This document shows, piece after piece, positions 25,596 through 34,310 of a stretch of DNA of 64,000 bases. The notes below the pieces were generated by a model. It was given only the letters and a program-made list of their open reading frames with translations, searched no databases and had not been told where the DNA came from. The stretch's first letter is position 1. Each line of letters starts with the position of its first letter. A program made the translations under genes and the position numbers. Origin of the DNA: Bacillota bacterium (GTDB taxonomy: Bacteria > Armatimonadota > HRBIN16); the NCBI GenBank assembly GCA_023511455.1, contig JAIMBJ010000001.1, positions 189,146 through 253,145 on the forward strand, read 5' to 3'.

Positions 25596-26429
25596 ATGTC
25601 TCGGAGTGTTCTCGTACCTGCCCATTACTACCAGCAGTTCGATGCGGACTACACACTGGATGTACCCGCCGAGGGCTACGGTGGCTGGAAAACAGCGGAG
25701 ATAGAGATAGACCTCGCGCGCACCGCCGTGGTGGTGATGCACGCCTGGCATCCCCGCACTTATGACGAGTTTCCCGGCTGGTATCGTGCAGTGGAGTATC
25801 TGCCTCGTTCCGCGCAGATTTGTCGGGAGGTGTTTCCGCGATTGCTGGAAGGCGTTCGGGAAGCGCGAATGAAAGTGTTTCACGTCGTTGGCGGCGGTAA
25901 CTACTATCAGCACCTGCCCGGATACCTGCGGGCTCGCGATCTGGCAGGGGATTCGCCACCGCCGCCAGAGAGAATACAGCCCGACCCCACCACCGAGGAG
26001 CTCTGGCGGTTTCGGGAAAAGCACGTCTTTGTCGGGGAACACAATCAAGAGGATTCGCGACGCGCCTTCGAGGTGTTGGACTTCGCGCCCGAAGCAGTGC
26101 CCCACGAGGGTGAAGAGATTGCCGAAGACGGGCATCAACTCTTCGCTGTATGCAAGCACTACGGGATTAGCCACTTAATTTACATGGGCTTCGCGATTAA
26201 CTGGTGCTTGCTTCTGTCACCGGGGGGCATGGCGGACATGTCGCAGCGAGGTCTAATGTGTTCCGCGTTTCGGCAAGCGGTGACAGCGGTGGAGAATAAA
26301 GAGACCGCCCGACAGGAACTGTGCAAGCACATAGCCTTGTGGCGGGTCGCGCTGGCTTTCGGCTTTGTGTTCGATGTAGATGAGTTCCTGATATGTCTAC
26401 GCGGTCAATCAACCGCAACGGGAAAATGA
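25596..26429 (+). CDS. Isochorismatase-like cysteine hydrolase family protein
   Basis: 277 residues from ATG 25596 (GTG 25578 is an alternative; the ribosome site is weak for both). The pattern is that of the isochorismatase-like fold: a strand with RTAVVVMHAWHP where the fold has its catalytic aspartate (here replaced by histidine or tryptophan), and GISHLIYMGFAINWCLLLSPGG, with cysteine at the nucleophile site. The usual first Asp is not clear, so catalysis may differ or be absent. No close functional link to the downstream histidine kinase is evident beyond the 28-nt gap. Confidence in the fold is fair; function unknown. Confidence 0.65.
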   Translation: MSRSVLVPAHYYQQFDADYTLDVPAEGYGGWKTAEIEIDLARTAVVVMHAWHPRTYDEFPGWYRAVEYLPRSAQICREVFPRLLEGVREARMKVFHVVGGGNYYQHLPGYLRARDLAGDSPPPPERIQPDPTTEELWRFREKHVFVGEHNQEDSRRAFEVLDFAPEAVPHEGEEIAEDGHQLFAVCKHYGISHLIYMGFAINWCLLLSPGGMADMSQRGLMCSAFRQAVTAVENKETARQELCKHIALWRVALAFGFVFDVDEFLICLRGQSTATGK

Positions 26430-26457
26430 ATAACCATTCGTTGTGGGGGAGTGAGCC

Positions 26458-29235
26458 ATGTCGGATGACGAAGTCCTGCCCTGGGTTCAGTACGGTGAGC
26501 TGCTGGACCACCTGACAACAGCATTGGTGGTACTGGATAACAACGTGGTTGTCTACGCCAACGCGGCGGCAGCTCGTATCACCGGGCGGAAGTCAGCCAC
26601 CGACCTGGTGGGGCTTGAACTGTCTGCTGTTTTGGCTCCGGACGTCTATGTGCCCATTCAAAAAGCGTGCGAGACGCTGTGTCAACGAGACCTTCCGGCA
26701 GTTCACCTGACGGGCGTCGCAGGTTCGGATGGTCAAAAGAGGAGGTTTCTCGACATACACGTCGCCCGTCTGCAGGTCGGTGCCCGCTGCACGATAGTAC
26801 TGCTTCTCTACGATCAAACTCCGCTGACCTGTGCGTTATACCGTTCGCGGGAGGCGGAGAAACGGCTTGCCGACCTGATTGGCACCCTTCCGGGTGTGGT
26901 GTGGGAATATGACCGCCGCCGGAGGGCGTTCACCTTCATCAGCGATTATGCCCGGGTGTTGACGGGCTGTCAGACGGAGCTTTTTCTGAAGGACAGCTCG
27001 GTCTTTTTCCAGCAAGTTCATCCCGATGACCTCGAACGGTTTCAGGAGATATGGCAGCAGTTCAAGCAGACCCAACAACCCAGCAGCTGGCGTTTTCGCT
27101 TGCGCGTTGGGGAACCCAGCGGCGAGTGGCGCTGGCTTGAGGCGAAAATTGTACCTGTCTTTGATGATGATGGAAACCTCGTGGCGGCGCGTGGCGTGTC
27201 CTACGACATTCACCGTGAAGTGGAAACGCAGCACCTTCTGGAGCAACGCACGCAGCAGCTCGAGGCGCTCATTCAGTTTAGCAGTCGCTTTGTCGAGGTG
27301 CAGACGGAAGAAGAGGTCATTCTGGCACTGTGCGACCTGCTCAACTGCACTCTGGATTTCGAATACGTCGCCATCTACCTCCGTCGGCAGAACGGATTGG
27401 TGGAAAAGGCTGTCGTCAGGCACCGCACCGTAGGTTGGGAGGAGGTAGAGCTCAATCTGGAGGAAGGTGATTCTCGCCTGCGCGACGTGCTGGCAGGCAG
27501 GATACCCTATTTTCTGTCGCAGGACACCCTCCGGGATGTGAGCGAGCGTGAGCGTGAGGCGTGGACGCGGATACTGGGCGACCACCTCAGGGCTTTCAGC
27601 AACGCGGTGGTGCCCATCCGGGGGCGCACCCAGGTGCTGGGCGCGCTGGCAGTTGACCGCAGGGATACGGGCGAACCGATTACCGAAAGCGAACTTTCCA
27701 TGTTGTTGACCATCGGGCGGTATGTTGGACTGGCGCTGGATAATGTACGCCTCATGCACGAGCGACAGGTGGCGGAGGAACGGCTTCGCCATCTGGTGCA
27801 GAATCTGCCGGTTACCGTGTGGGAGCTGAACCTGGCAACACGCCAGCTGGACTTCGTCAGCGAGTACGTGGAGCGGTGGCTGGGATATACTCCCGAGGAG
27901 TGGCAGGCGAACCCGGCTATGTACCGGTACGTGGTACATCCCGAGGATGTAGAGACCTTCGAGCGGGTCATCAACCCCGATGTTTCCAGCCCTCCTCAGC
28001 CGGTGGAGTTGCGTCTGCGCGACAAGCAGGGCAGATGGCACTGGTGCCGCATTCTCTGGTCGTTAGAACACGAACATGGTCGTGACCCGCTGGTGCGGGG
28101 TGTGACAACGGACATCACGGAACAGAAACAAGCAGAGCAACAGCAACTGCACCTGATGCGCTTGCGTTCACTGGGCGAGATTGCCAGTGGCGTAGCGCAC
28201 AATTTCAACAATCTGCTGATGGGCATTTCAGGCAATGCGGAGCTGCTACAGGCCTCGCTGCAACATGACCGGGAGCTGCAGCGGCGGGCAGAAGTCATCG
28301 CGCAGCTGGCGCACGATGCCTCGGCGATCGTGAAGCGCATGCAGGGGTTCTACAAGCTGCAGCCACCCACGCGTCGGGAAAGGGTGCGGCTGCGTGCCCT
28401 GCTGGAGGACGTGATAGAATCGACCAGGCCTGTGTGGCATGACCTGGCAGCGCGCCGCGGCGCGAATATCGTGGTGCGTCTCATCGCGGAGGGCGACCCG
28501 GTGGTCAAAGCCAACCGGAGCGAGCTTCACGAAGTGTTTACCAACATGGTTATCAATGCCTGCGATGCCATGCCCGCCGGAGGTGCCATCACGCTGCGGC
28601 TCGGCGAACGCGAAGGGAAGGCGGTGGTGGAAGTCGCGGATACAGGTATCGGCATGTCTCCCGAAGTGAAGGAGCACTGTTTTGATGCCTTCTTCACCAC
28701 CAAAGGTGAACACGGAAGCGGATTGGGGCTGAGCGTGTCGTATCAAATCATCACCCGGCATTCAGGACAAATTACGGTGGAGAGCGAGGTCGGCAAAGGG
28801 ACGGTTTTTACGGTGTATCTACCAATCGCTGCGGAGAGCGAAACTATGGTCGGCGACCCTCATCAAACGGTGTCCTCCTCGAACCTGCGCATTCTCACTG
28901 TGGACGACGACGAAGCAGTGAGAACCGCAATCATGCACCTGCTGCAAGCGGACGGACACCATGTCACCGCGGTGTCAGATGCAGCTAGTGCGCTGGCTCA
29001 ATTCGAGCCGGGGCTTTATGATGTGGTCATTCTCGATCTGGGGATGCCCCACTTGGACGGACTGAGTTTGGCACGCCAGTTGAAGGAGATATCTCCATCT
29101 GTACCGATTATCCTGCTCACCGGTTGGGGAGACCAGCTGCGCGAGGACAAGCCGCCAGAGGTGGATATGGTGCTGGCAAAACCGGTACGCCGGGCGACAC
29201 TGCGTGCGGCGTTGTTACAGCTCGCGAAGCGATAA
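26458..29235 (+). CDS. Hybrid sensor histidine kinase (PAS-PAS-GAF-PAS-HisKA-HATPase-REC)
   Basis: 925 residues, no membrane segment, so cytoplasmic. Domain order: PAS (about 10-115), PAS (about 140-260), GAF (about 270-440), PAS (about 445-565), phosphoacceptor helix with His581 in GVAHNFNNLL, ATP-binding domain with N-box NMVINACDAM, G1 DTGIGM and G2 GSGLGL, then a receiver domain with VDDDE, phospho-Asp860 in ILDLGMP and LAKPV. The GVAHNFNN form is typical of NtrB-like kinases. Signals probably come from a soluble ligand, redox or light cue sensed by PAS or GAF. No partner regulator is adjacent; the attached receiver suggests a phosphorelay or self-contained control. GGGGGAGTGAGCC precedes the ATG. 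Confidence 0.93.
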   Translation: MSDDEVLPWVQYGELLDHLTTALVVLDNNVVVYANAAAARITGRKSATDLVGLELSAVLAPDVYVPIQKACETLCQRDLPAVHLTGVAGSDGQKRRFLDIHVARLQVGARCTIVLLLYDQTPLTCALYRSREAEKRLADLIGTLPGVVWEYDRRRRAFTFISDYARVLTGCQTELFLKDSSVFFQQVHPDDLERFQEIWQQFKQTQQPSSWRFRLRVGEPSGEWRWLEAKIVPVFDDDGNLVAARGVSYDIHREVETQHLLEQRTQQLEALIQFSSRFVEVQTEEEVILALCDLLNCTLDFEYVAIYLRRQNGLVEKAVVRHRTVGWEEVELNLEEGDSRLRDVLAGRIPYFLSQDTLRDVSEREREAWTRILGDHLRAFSNAVVPIRGRTQVLGALAVDRRDTGEPITESELSMLLTIGRYVGLALDNVRLMHERQVAEERLRHLVQNLPVTVWELNLATRQLDFVSEYVERWLGYTPEEWQANPAMYRYVVHPEDVETFERVINPDVSSPPQPVELRLRDKQGRWHWCRILWSLEHEHGRDPLVRGVTTDITEQKQAEQQQLHLMRLRSLGEIASGVAHNFNNLLMGISGNAELLQASLQHDRELQRRAEVIAQLAHDASAIVKRMQGFYKLQPPTRRERVRLRALLEDVIESTRPVWHDLAARRGANIVVRLIAEGDPVVKANRSELHEVFTNMVINACDAMPAGGAITLRLGEREGKAVVEVADTGIGMSPEVKEHCFDAFFTTKGEHGSGLGLSVSYQIITRHSGQITVESEVGKGTVFTVYLPIAAESETMVGDPHQTVSSSNLRILTVDDDEAVRTAIMHLLQADGHHVTAVSDAASALAQFEPGLYDVVILDLGMPHLDGLSLARQLKEISPSVPIILLTGWGDQLREDKPPEVDMVLAKPVRRATLRAALLQLAKR

Positions 29236-29243
29236 GGGCATCC

Positions 29244-29948
29244 ATGGGCAACTTCTGGCGAGCAGAGGTGTCTGAATCCATCGGGGTGGCTGAAAAACGA
29301 TGGGATGCCGGACTGCTTGCCCTGTGTATGGGCGTCATCGCGATGCTGTATGCTTACAACCACCAGCCTTTTGTTTTTATGGGCTGGATAGACCCCTCAG
29401 TGTCCCGAGTCTACCGGTCTCACGAGGAGTATCTGCTGGTCAACTGTCTGGCTCTCCTGTTGCCAGTGATGATTCTCGTGTCGGCAGGGGGGAAGCTGAG
29501 CCTGTACCACATGGGTGCGGGCAACCGGTGGGGATGGGCGGCGGCCGGGGTGTGCTACCTGGTGATGTTGCCCTTGCTGTGGTGGGCATCGGCGCAACCC
29601 GATTTCCAGCAGACCTATCCGCTGTATCGTCCCGCGCGTTCTGCGCTGTCCGCTCTGCTTTACCACGAGATGACCTACACGTTCTACCTGTGGTGCTGGG
29701 AACTGTTCTTTCGCGGTGTACTGACCAGCATCGGCTGGCGGTGGTTGGGGTGGTGGGGGATTGCCCTGCAGTCGCTGGCGTTTGCGGTGTTACACATCGG
29801 CAAGCCATTGCCAGAGGTTGCGGGCTCGTTTGTCGCGGGCGTGGTGCTGGGGGCCATTGCGGTGCGGACACGCTCGTTCGTGCCGGGCTTTGTCTGCCAT
29901 GCACTGGTATCGGCAACGATGGATATCTTCGTGCTGATGCGTGGGTAA
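29244..29948 (+). CDS. CPBP family intramembrane metalloprotease
   Basis: 234 residues from ATG 29244 (an in-frame start at 29124 would lie inside the kinase gene). About six to seven membrane helices. The family's motif 1 (EExxxR) appears as WELFFRG with the first glutamate replaced by tryptophan; motif 2 is LAFAVLHIGK with its histidine, and a later H occurs in GFVCHALVSATMD. Members cut prenylated or other membrane peptides, or have scaffold roles. The gene is 8 nt after the kinase gene and 28 nt before two SPFH proteins, so an envelope role is likely. Confidence 0.78.
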   Translation: MGNFWRAEVSESIGVAEKRWDAGLLALCMGVIAMLYAYNHQPFVFMGWIDPSVSRVYRSHEEYLLVNCLALLLPVMILVSAGGKLSLYHMGAGNRWGWAAAGVCYLVMLPLLWWASAQPDFQQTYPLYRPARSALSALLYHEMTYTFYLWCWELFFRGVLTSIGWRWLGWWGIALQSLAFAVLHIGKPLPEVAGSFVAGVVLGAIAVRTRSFVPGFVCHALVSATMDIFVLMRG

Positions 29949-29976
29949 CCTGCTTTCAAATGACGGAGGTGTCTCT

Positions 29977-30909
29977 ATGTTAGGCGTCATTATCGGGGTT
30001 CTGGTAGCGGTGCTGTTTCTGCTGTTAAGTCTCAAAGTGGATACCAGCGCAGAACGTCCCCGCACCGTGTTGCGTAACCCTGGGCTGTTGATACTGGGTA
30101 TCGGGGTGACCGTTTTTGCCGCCGCGTTTGCCAATCGCTGTTTCCTGACCGTGCCCGCTGCCTACGTGGCGACGGTGTACGACCCGCTGCGCGGAGGCGT
30201 TCAGCCGACCGAATTGCCGGAGGGGTTTCACTTCGTGTTGCCCTGGTGGAAGACGGAGTTGTGGCGGGTGCAAACGCAGGAGTACACCATGAGCGCGATA
30301 CGTTCCGAAGGGGCGGTCATCGGCGACGACTCCATCCACTGCCAGACGAACGAGGGTCTGGGGTTGAATCTGGACGTGACCGTGCTTTTCCACATCGACC
30401 CGAAAGATGCACACGCCCTGTGGCAGAAGGTGGGCGAGGATTACCAGCGCGTGCTGGTGCGTCCCTATGCCCGTAACGTCATCCGCATGGTGGTGGCGAA
30501 ATACTCGGTGGTGGACGTGTATGGGGCGAAGCGCCAGCAGATAGAGCAGGAGATTACCGAAGCGATGCGCCAGGCGTTTGCCGAGAAAGGCATTGCGCTG
30601 GAGAGCGTGCTGTTGCGCAACGTCGAGTTCGCCAATCCGGAGTTCGCGCAGGCAATCACTGAAAAACAGGTAGCAGAACAGCAGATTCGTACCGAGGAGC
30701 AGAACCTGCGCAGGGCGCAGATCGAGAAGCAAACCATGGTAGCACAGGCGAAAGGCGAGGCGGAAGCCATCCAGAGGCGGGGCGAAACGCTGCGACAAAA
30801 CCCCGAAGTGGTGCAGTATGAGCTGGTGCAGAAGATTGCCCCGAACGTGCGCGCGCTGTACCTGCCGCCAAACTACCTGCCCGTATCTCCCCGACCAGGA
30901 GGACGATAA
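29977..30909 (+). CDS. SPFH/Band 7 (prohibitin-like) membrane protein, first copy
   Basis: 310 residues from ATG 29977 (GGAGGTGTCTCT upstream). Two N-terminal hydrophobic segments (about 2-15 and 30-50), then the Band 7 domain (LRGGVQPTELPEGFHFVLPW to about residue 180) and a coiled-coil-like Glu/Ala/Gln-rich helix (residues ~200-285). Such proteins form oligomeric rings that organise membrane lipids and proteases such as FtsH. It is 2 nt from a second, similar gene (30912-31949), and both follow a CPBP protease. A shared hetero-oligomer is plausible, as with prohibitins or HflK/HflC. Confidence 0.88.
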   Translation: MLGVIIGVLVAVLFLLLSLKVDTSAERPRTVLRNPGLLILGIGVTVFAAAFANRCFLTVPAAYVATVYDPLRGGVQPTELPEGFHFVLPWWKTELWRVQTQEYTMSAIRSEGAVIGDDSIHCQTNEGLGLNLDVTVLFHIDPKDAHALWQKVGEDYQRVLVRPYARNVIRMVVAKYSVVDVYGAKRQQIEQEITEAMRQAFAEKGIALESVLLRNVEFANPEFAQAITEKQVAEQQIRTEEQNLRRAQIEKQTMVAQAKGEAEAIQRRGETLRQNPEVVQYELVQKIAPNVRALYLPPNYLPVSPRPGGR

Positions 30910-30911
30910 CC

Positions 30912-31949
30912 ATGCGAGAGACGATACTCTTCCTGCTATTGTGCGTGATAACCGCGCTGGTAGTCGGCTTCCGCATGGAGAAGTACCGACCTTCGCGGCT
31001 GGTTATAGGTTTTGCTGTGGGTTTGCTGGTCATCCTGCTGCTCAGCAAGATGTGGGTGGAAGTGCCGCCCGGACACGTGGGCGTGAAGTTTGACCCGTTT
31101 GGAGGCGGTATTCAGGAGCGGGAGCTGGGCGAGGGCTGGAGCCTGGTGCTGCCCTGGCAGACGGTGCAGCTGTTCAATGTACGCACCCAGCAATACACCA
31201 TGAGCAGCGTGCGCGACGAGGCAACCGGCACCGATGACGCGATGACCTGCCAGACCAGAGAAGGGCTGAGAGTCAAGGTCGACGTGACGGTGTTGTTCCG
31301 CATCAGCGGTGAAGGGGCAGACCGCCTGTGGCGCACCGTGGGACCGAACTACGTGAACACCATCGTGCGTCCGGCGACCCGCAACGTGGTAAGGCTGGTG
31401 GTGGCGCGCTACGGCATCATGGAGGTTTACAGCAACGCACCAGAAACCCTCACCGCCGCCAGCCAGCAGGGTATCGTGCCCTACGTGGGCAAACGCCAGC
31501 AGGTAGAGAACGAGATGTACGCGGAATTGAAGCCCAAGCTGGAAGAGAAAGGCATCACACTGGAGCGCGTGTTACTGCGCAACGTCGCCTACGAGTCGCC
31601 GGACTTCGAGCGGGCAATCGTCGCCAAGCAGGTGGCACAGCAGGCGGTCATCACCCAGCAGTACAAATTGCGCATCGCGGAGATTCAGGCGCAGGCACAG
31701 GTGGAGCGTGCCAAGGGAACGGCGGAAGCCATCCGCCTGCGTGGGCAGGCGTTGCGCCAGAACAGCGCAGTGGTGGGGCTGGAGTTTGTGCAGAAACTGC
31801 CGCAGGATGTGGAAGTGCGCATTCTGCCGGGCGGCACAGTGATGATCATGCCAGCGCCCGCGGGAGCACTGCCTTCTAGTACAGGTGCGGAGCTTCCCCA
31901 GCAGGAAGAGCGCGAGCGCACGCCGAGAAGGAGGGAAAGCGGACAGTAG
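30912..31949 (+). CDS. SPFH/Band 7 (prohibitin-like) membrane protein, second copy
   Basis: 345 residues. Two hydrophobic stretches (about 5-18 and 28-48), the Band 7 core with GGIQERELGEGWSLVLPWQ, then LLRNVAYESPDFERAIVAKQVA and a long coiled coil. It is a diverged paralogue of the preceding gene: the core of both reads like variants of PGGVG-type, LPWxxELxxVxTQxYTMS. The C-terminus is longer, with a Pro/Ala-rich tail and basic end. CAGGAGGACGATAACC precedes the ATG and the gap to the first copy is 2 nt. As with HflK/HflC, the two probably assemble together. Confidence 0.88.
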   Translation: MRETILFLLLCVITALVVGFRMEKYRPSRLVIGFAVGLLVILLLSKMWVEVPPGHVGVKFDPFGGGIQERELGEGWSLVLPWQTVQLFNVRTQQYTMSSVRDEATGTDDAMTCQTREGLRVKVDVTVLFRISGEGADRLWRTVGPNYVNTIVRPATRNVVRLVVARYGIMEVYSNAPETLTAASQQGIVPYVGKRQQVENEMYAELKPKLEEKGITLERVLLRNVAYESPDFERAIVAKQVAQQAVITQQYKLRIAEIQAQAQVERAKGTAEAIRLRGQALRQNSAVVGLEFVQKLPQDVEVRILPGGTVMIMPAPAGALPSSTGAELPQQEERERTPRRRESGQ

Positions 31950-31962
31950 GGAGGAGGGTTCG

Positions 31963-33468
31963 ATGAGATACATCCACTGCGCATACGGTGCATGGTCTTT
32001 TCTGGTGGAAGAAGAAACGGGTTTCGTGCGTGAGGTGCGATACGGTAGCGAACGGCTTGCGGTCGCCATCTACAGCGCGGTGCGCGCACCAGACTGGGGC
32101 ACGTACCCTGTTGCAATCTCCGACCTGCGATGGGGCGAGGCATGGTGTTCGTGGGCGTCTCAAGCAGAGGGCGCGCCGTTCCGCTGGAAGACGGAAGTGG
32201 AGGTCGGCGGCGATGGCTTCCGCATAAGCATCGATGGCACGCCGTCCGAAACCTTCCACACCTGCCGCACCGGACTGTGCCTGCTGCATCCGCTGTCGGT
32301 GTGTGGAACCGAAGTGGTGGTACGGCATGTGGACGGCAGCGAGGAGCGTTCCGCTTTTCCCGCACTGGTTGCCCCACATCAGCCTTTTATGGAGATGGCG
32401 GGACTGCGATACGCCGCTCCTTCCGGCGTGACAGTGGACATCGCGCTGGAGGGAGAGGTGTTCGAAACGGAAGACCAGCGCAACTGGTCGGATGCGTCGT
32501 TCAAAACCTACTGTCACCGTTTGGGTGACGGCAAACCCTACACGCTCCAGGCAGGTCAGCGGGTGAGGCAGGAGGTACGCATCCGCTGTGAAGGCGAGCC
32601 GCCGCTAACGGCTGCTGCGGGCGAAGTGGAGGCGACCATGCCAGCGCTGTCGGTCTGGCTGGACACCCCCACCATGGATGCCCTGCTCGCTCTCAGAGAA
32701 GCGGAGGTCTCCAGAGTAGCGACCGACGCCCCGGATGTGCTGTCACTGGCTGCAGAGGTGGGCGTGGCTGTTGACCTGCGCCTCCCGCTCGATACGTTAG
32801 CCCGTTTGAAACCGCTTGCTCCGCCTGCTGTGGGCTCTACCCTGTGGCTGGTCTCAGACAGGTGGAGGGCGGACGCGCAAGGGGCGTTTCAACGACTGCG
32901 GCAGGAATGGCAACCGCTGGGCTGGGAGCTGGGCTATGGCTCATCAGCGAACTTTGCAGAGTTGAACCGCTCGCGACCACCGGCGAACGCGTTCCGATGG
33001 CTGTCTGCTGCCGCCAGCCCGCAGGTGCACACCTTTGACGCCTGGTCTATCCTGCAGAATGCGGAAAGCTTTGCCGACATCGGTGCGACGATGCGCTCGT
33101 TTGCGGGCGAAGCGGGGCTTTGCCTCGGTCCGCTCAGCTTCGAATCGCGCTTTACGGGGAAGGACGCTCGTGCCGACAGTCCTCTGGCGGCGGCATATCT
33201 GCTGCTCGCTATCGCGTCCATCGCCAGTGGGGGCTTTCATCGTGTTATCGCGGGCAGGGCGTCGCAAGTGCTGAAAGAGGGTTCGCCGGTGGGCGCGTTG
33301 CTGCGCGACTGGTTGCGGGTTTCACCACAGACAGTGCGTTACGCCGTTGAAGGCGACCTGCGTGTGGTGCAGTTTATCGGGGCAAGGGGAAATCGGGTGT
33401 ATGTGGTGAACCCCTCTCCGCAGGAGGTGGAGGGGATACCACCGTTTGCCTTTCGAGAGGAGGCTTGA
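31963..33468 (+). CDS. Probable D-apionate lactonase (ApnL family)
   Basis: 501 residues from ATG 31963 (GGGAGGAGGG upstream; the frame from 31885 lies in the SPFH gene). Phrases that I associate with the ApnL lactonase family are FHTCRTGLCLLHPLSVCG, DQRNWSDASFKTYCH, and ANFAELNRSRPP with PQVHTFDAWS. ApnL hydrolyses D-apionolactone to D-apionate in the apiose pathway described by Carter and colleagues (2018). The next gene (2 nt away) looks like ApnO, the enzyme that follows ApnL, which strongly supports the call. No signal peptide: cytoplasmic. The alternative is an uncharacterised sugar-acid lactonase of the same fold. The symbol is left out because the identity is by memory, not search. 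Confidence 0.62.
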   Translation: MRYIHCAYGAWSFLVEEETGFVREVRYGSERLAVAIYSAVRAPDWGTYPVAISDLRWGEAWCSWASQAEGAPFRWKTEVEVGGDGFRISIDGTPSETFHTCRTGLCLLHPLSVCGTEVVVRHVDGSEERSAFPALVAPHQPFMEMAGLRYAAPSGVTVDIALEGEVFETEDQRNWSDASFKTYCHRLGDGKPYTLQAGQRVRQEVRIRCEGEPPLTAAAGEVEATMPALSVWLDTPTMDALLALREAEVSRVATDAPDVLSLAAEVGVAVDLRLPLDTLARLKPLAPPAVGSTLWLVSDRWRADAQGAFQRLRQEWQPLGWELGYGSSANFAELNRSRPPANAFRWLSAAASPQVHTFDAWSILQNAESFADIGATMRSFAGEAGLCLGPLSFESRFTGKDARADSPLAAAYLLLAIASIASGGFHRVIAGRASQVLKEGSPVGALLRDWLRVSPQTVRYAVEGDLRVVQFIGARGNRVYVVNPSPQEVEGIPPFAFREEA

Positions 33469-33470
33469 CA

Positions 33471-34310
33471 ATGGCACAGATTGCGCTGTTTGGTGCGGGC
33501 GGCAAGATGGGCTGCCGCATCACCGATAACCTTCGCAAGACCGAGCATACCGTGTACTACGTCGAAACCGGCGAACGTGGGTTGGCAAACCTGCGACAGC
33601 GAGGTATCCAGCCGACCCCGGCGGACGACGCGCTGGCGCACGCGGAAGTGGTGGTTCTGGCGATCCCCGATATGCTGCTGGAGAGCGTTTCGGCGGAGCT
33701 GGTACCGAGGATGCGTGCGGGCACACTGATGATAGTTCTGGACCCTGCAGCCGCATACGCCGGTGTGTTGACCACCCGCCCCGATGTGCCGTTGTTCGTG
33801 ACGCATCCCTGCCATCCGCCGCTGTGGAACGATGACCCTGACCCCGAAGCGCGGCGCGACTTCTTCGGTGGTATCAAAGCGAAGCAACCCATCGTGTGTG
33901 CGCTGTCTCATGGTACGGAGCAGGACTACCAGCTGGGGGAGCAGATTGCCCGTGCGATGTTCGCTCCGGTTTCACGGGCACACCGCATCACCGTTGAGCA
34001 AATGGCGATTCTGGAGCCTGCGATGGCGGAAACGGTAACTGCCTGTTGCTGCACGATTATCCGCGAGGCGCTGGACGAAGCCATCCGGCGCGGGGTACCC
34101 GAAGAGGCCGCGCGCGATTTCATGATGGGGCATGTGAATATCCCTCTGGCTATCGTGTTCGGCATGGTGGATGCACAGTTCAGTGACGGAGCAAAGCGCA
34201 TCATCGAATACGGACGCCAGCGACTGATTCACTCCGACTGGAAACGGCTTTTTGACCCCGATAGCGTGATGGAACAGGTATTGTATATCGTGCGAGGGCA
34301 GGAGAGATGA
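33471..34310 (+). CDS. Probable D-apionate oxidoisomerase (ApnO family)
   Basis: 279 residues from ATG 33471 (GAGAGGAGGCTTGACA upstream, 2 nt after the lactonase stop). N-terminal nucleotide site GAGGKMG in ALFGAGGKMGCR (residues ~3-16), then a mid part FVTHPCHPPLWND-DPDPEARRDFFGG and VEQMAILEPAMAETV, features of the phosphogluconate-dehydrogenase-like ApnO family that converts D-apionate to 3-oxo-isoapionate with NAD. In the same operon with an ApnL-like lactonase and a sugar isomerase/epimerase. No kinase, decarboxylase or transporter for the rest of the pathway lies in the window. Confidence 0.68.
   Translation: MAQIALFGAGGKMGCRITDNLRKTEHTVYYVETGERGLANLRQRGIQPTPADDALAHAEVVVLAIPDMLLESVSAELVPRMRAGTLMIVLDPAAAYAGVLTTRPDVPLFVTHPCHPPLWNDDPDPEARRDFFGGIKAKQPIVCALSHGTEQDYQLGEQIARAMFAPVSRAHRITVEQMAILEPAMAETVTACCCTIIREALDEAIRRGVPEEAARDFMMGHVNIPLAIVFGMVDAQFSDGAKRIIEYGRQRLIHSDWKRLFDPDSVMEQVLYIVRGQER

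Noticed and set aside
26836-28041. 401-codon minus-strand frame
   Set aside because: Antisense to the PAS-GAF kinase; no domain.
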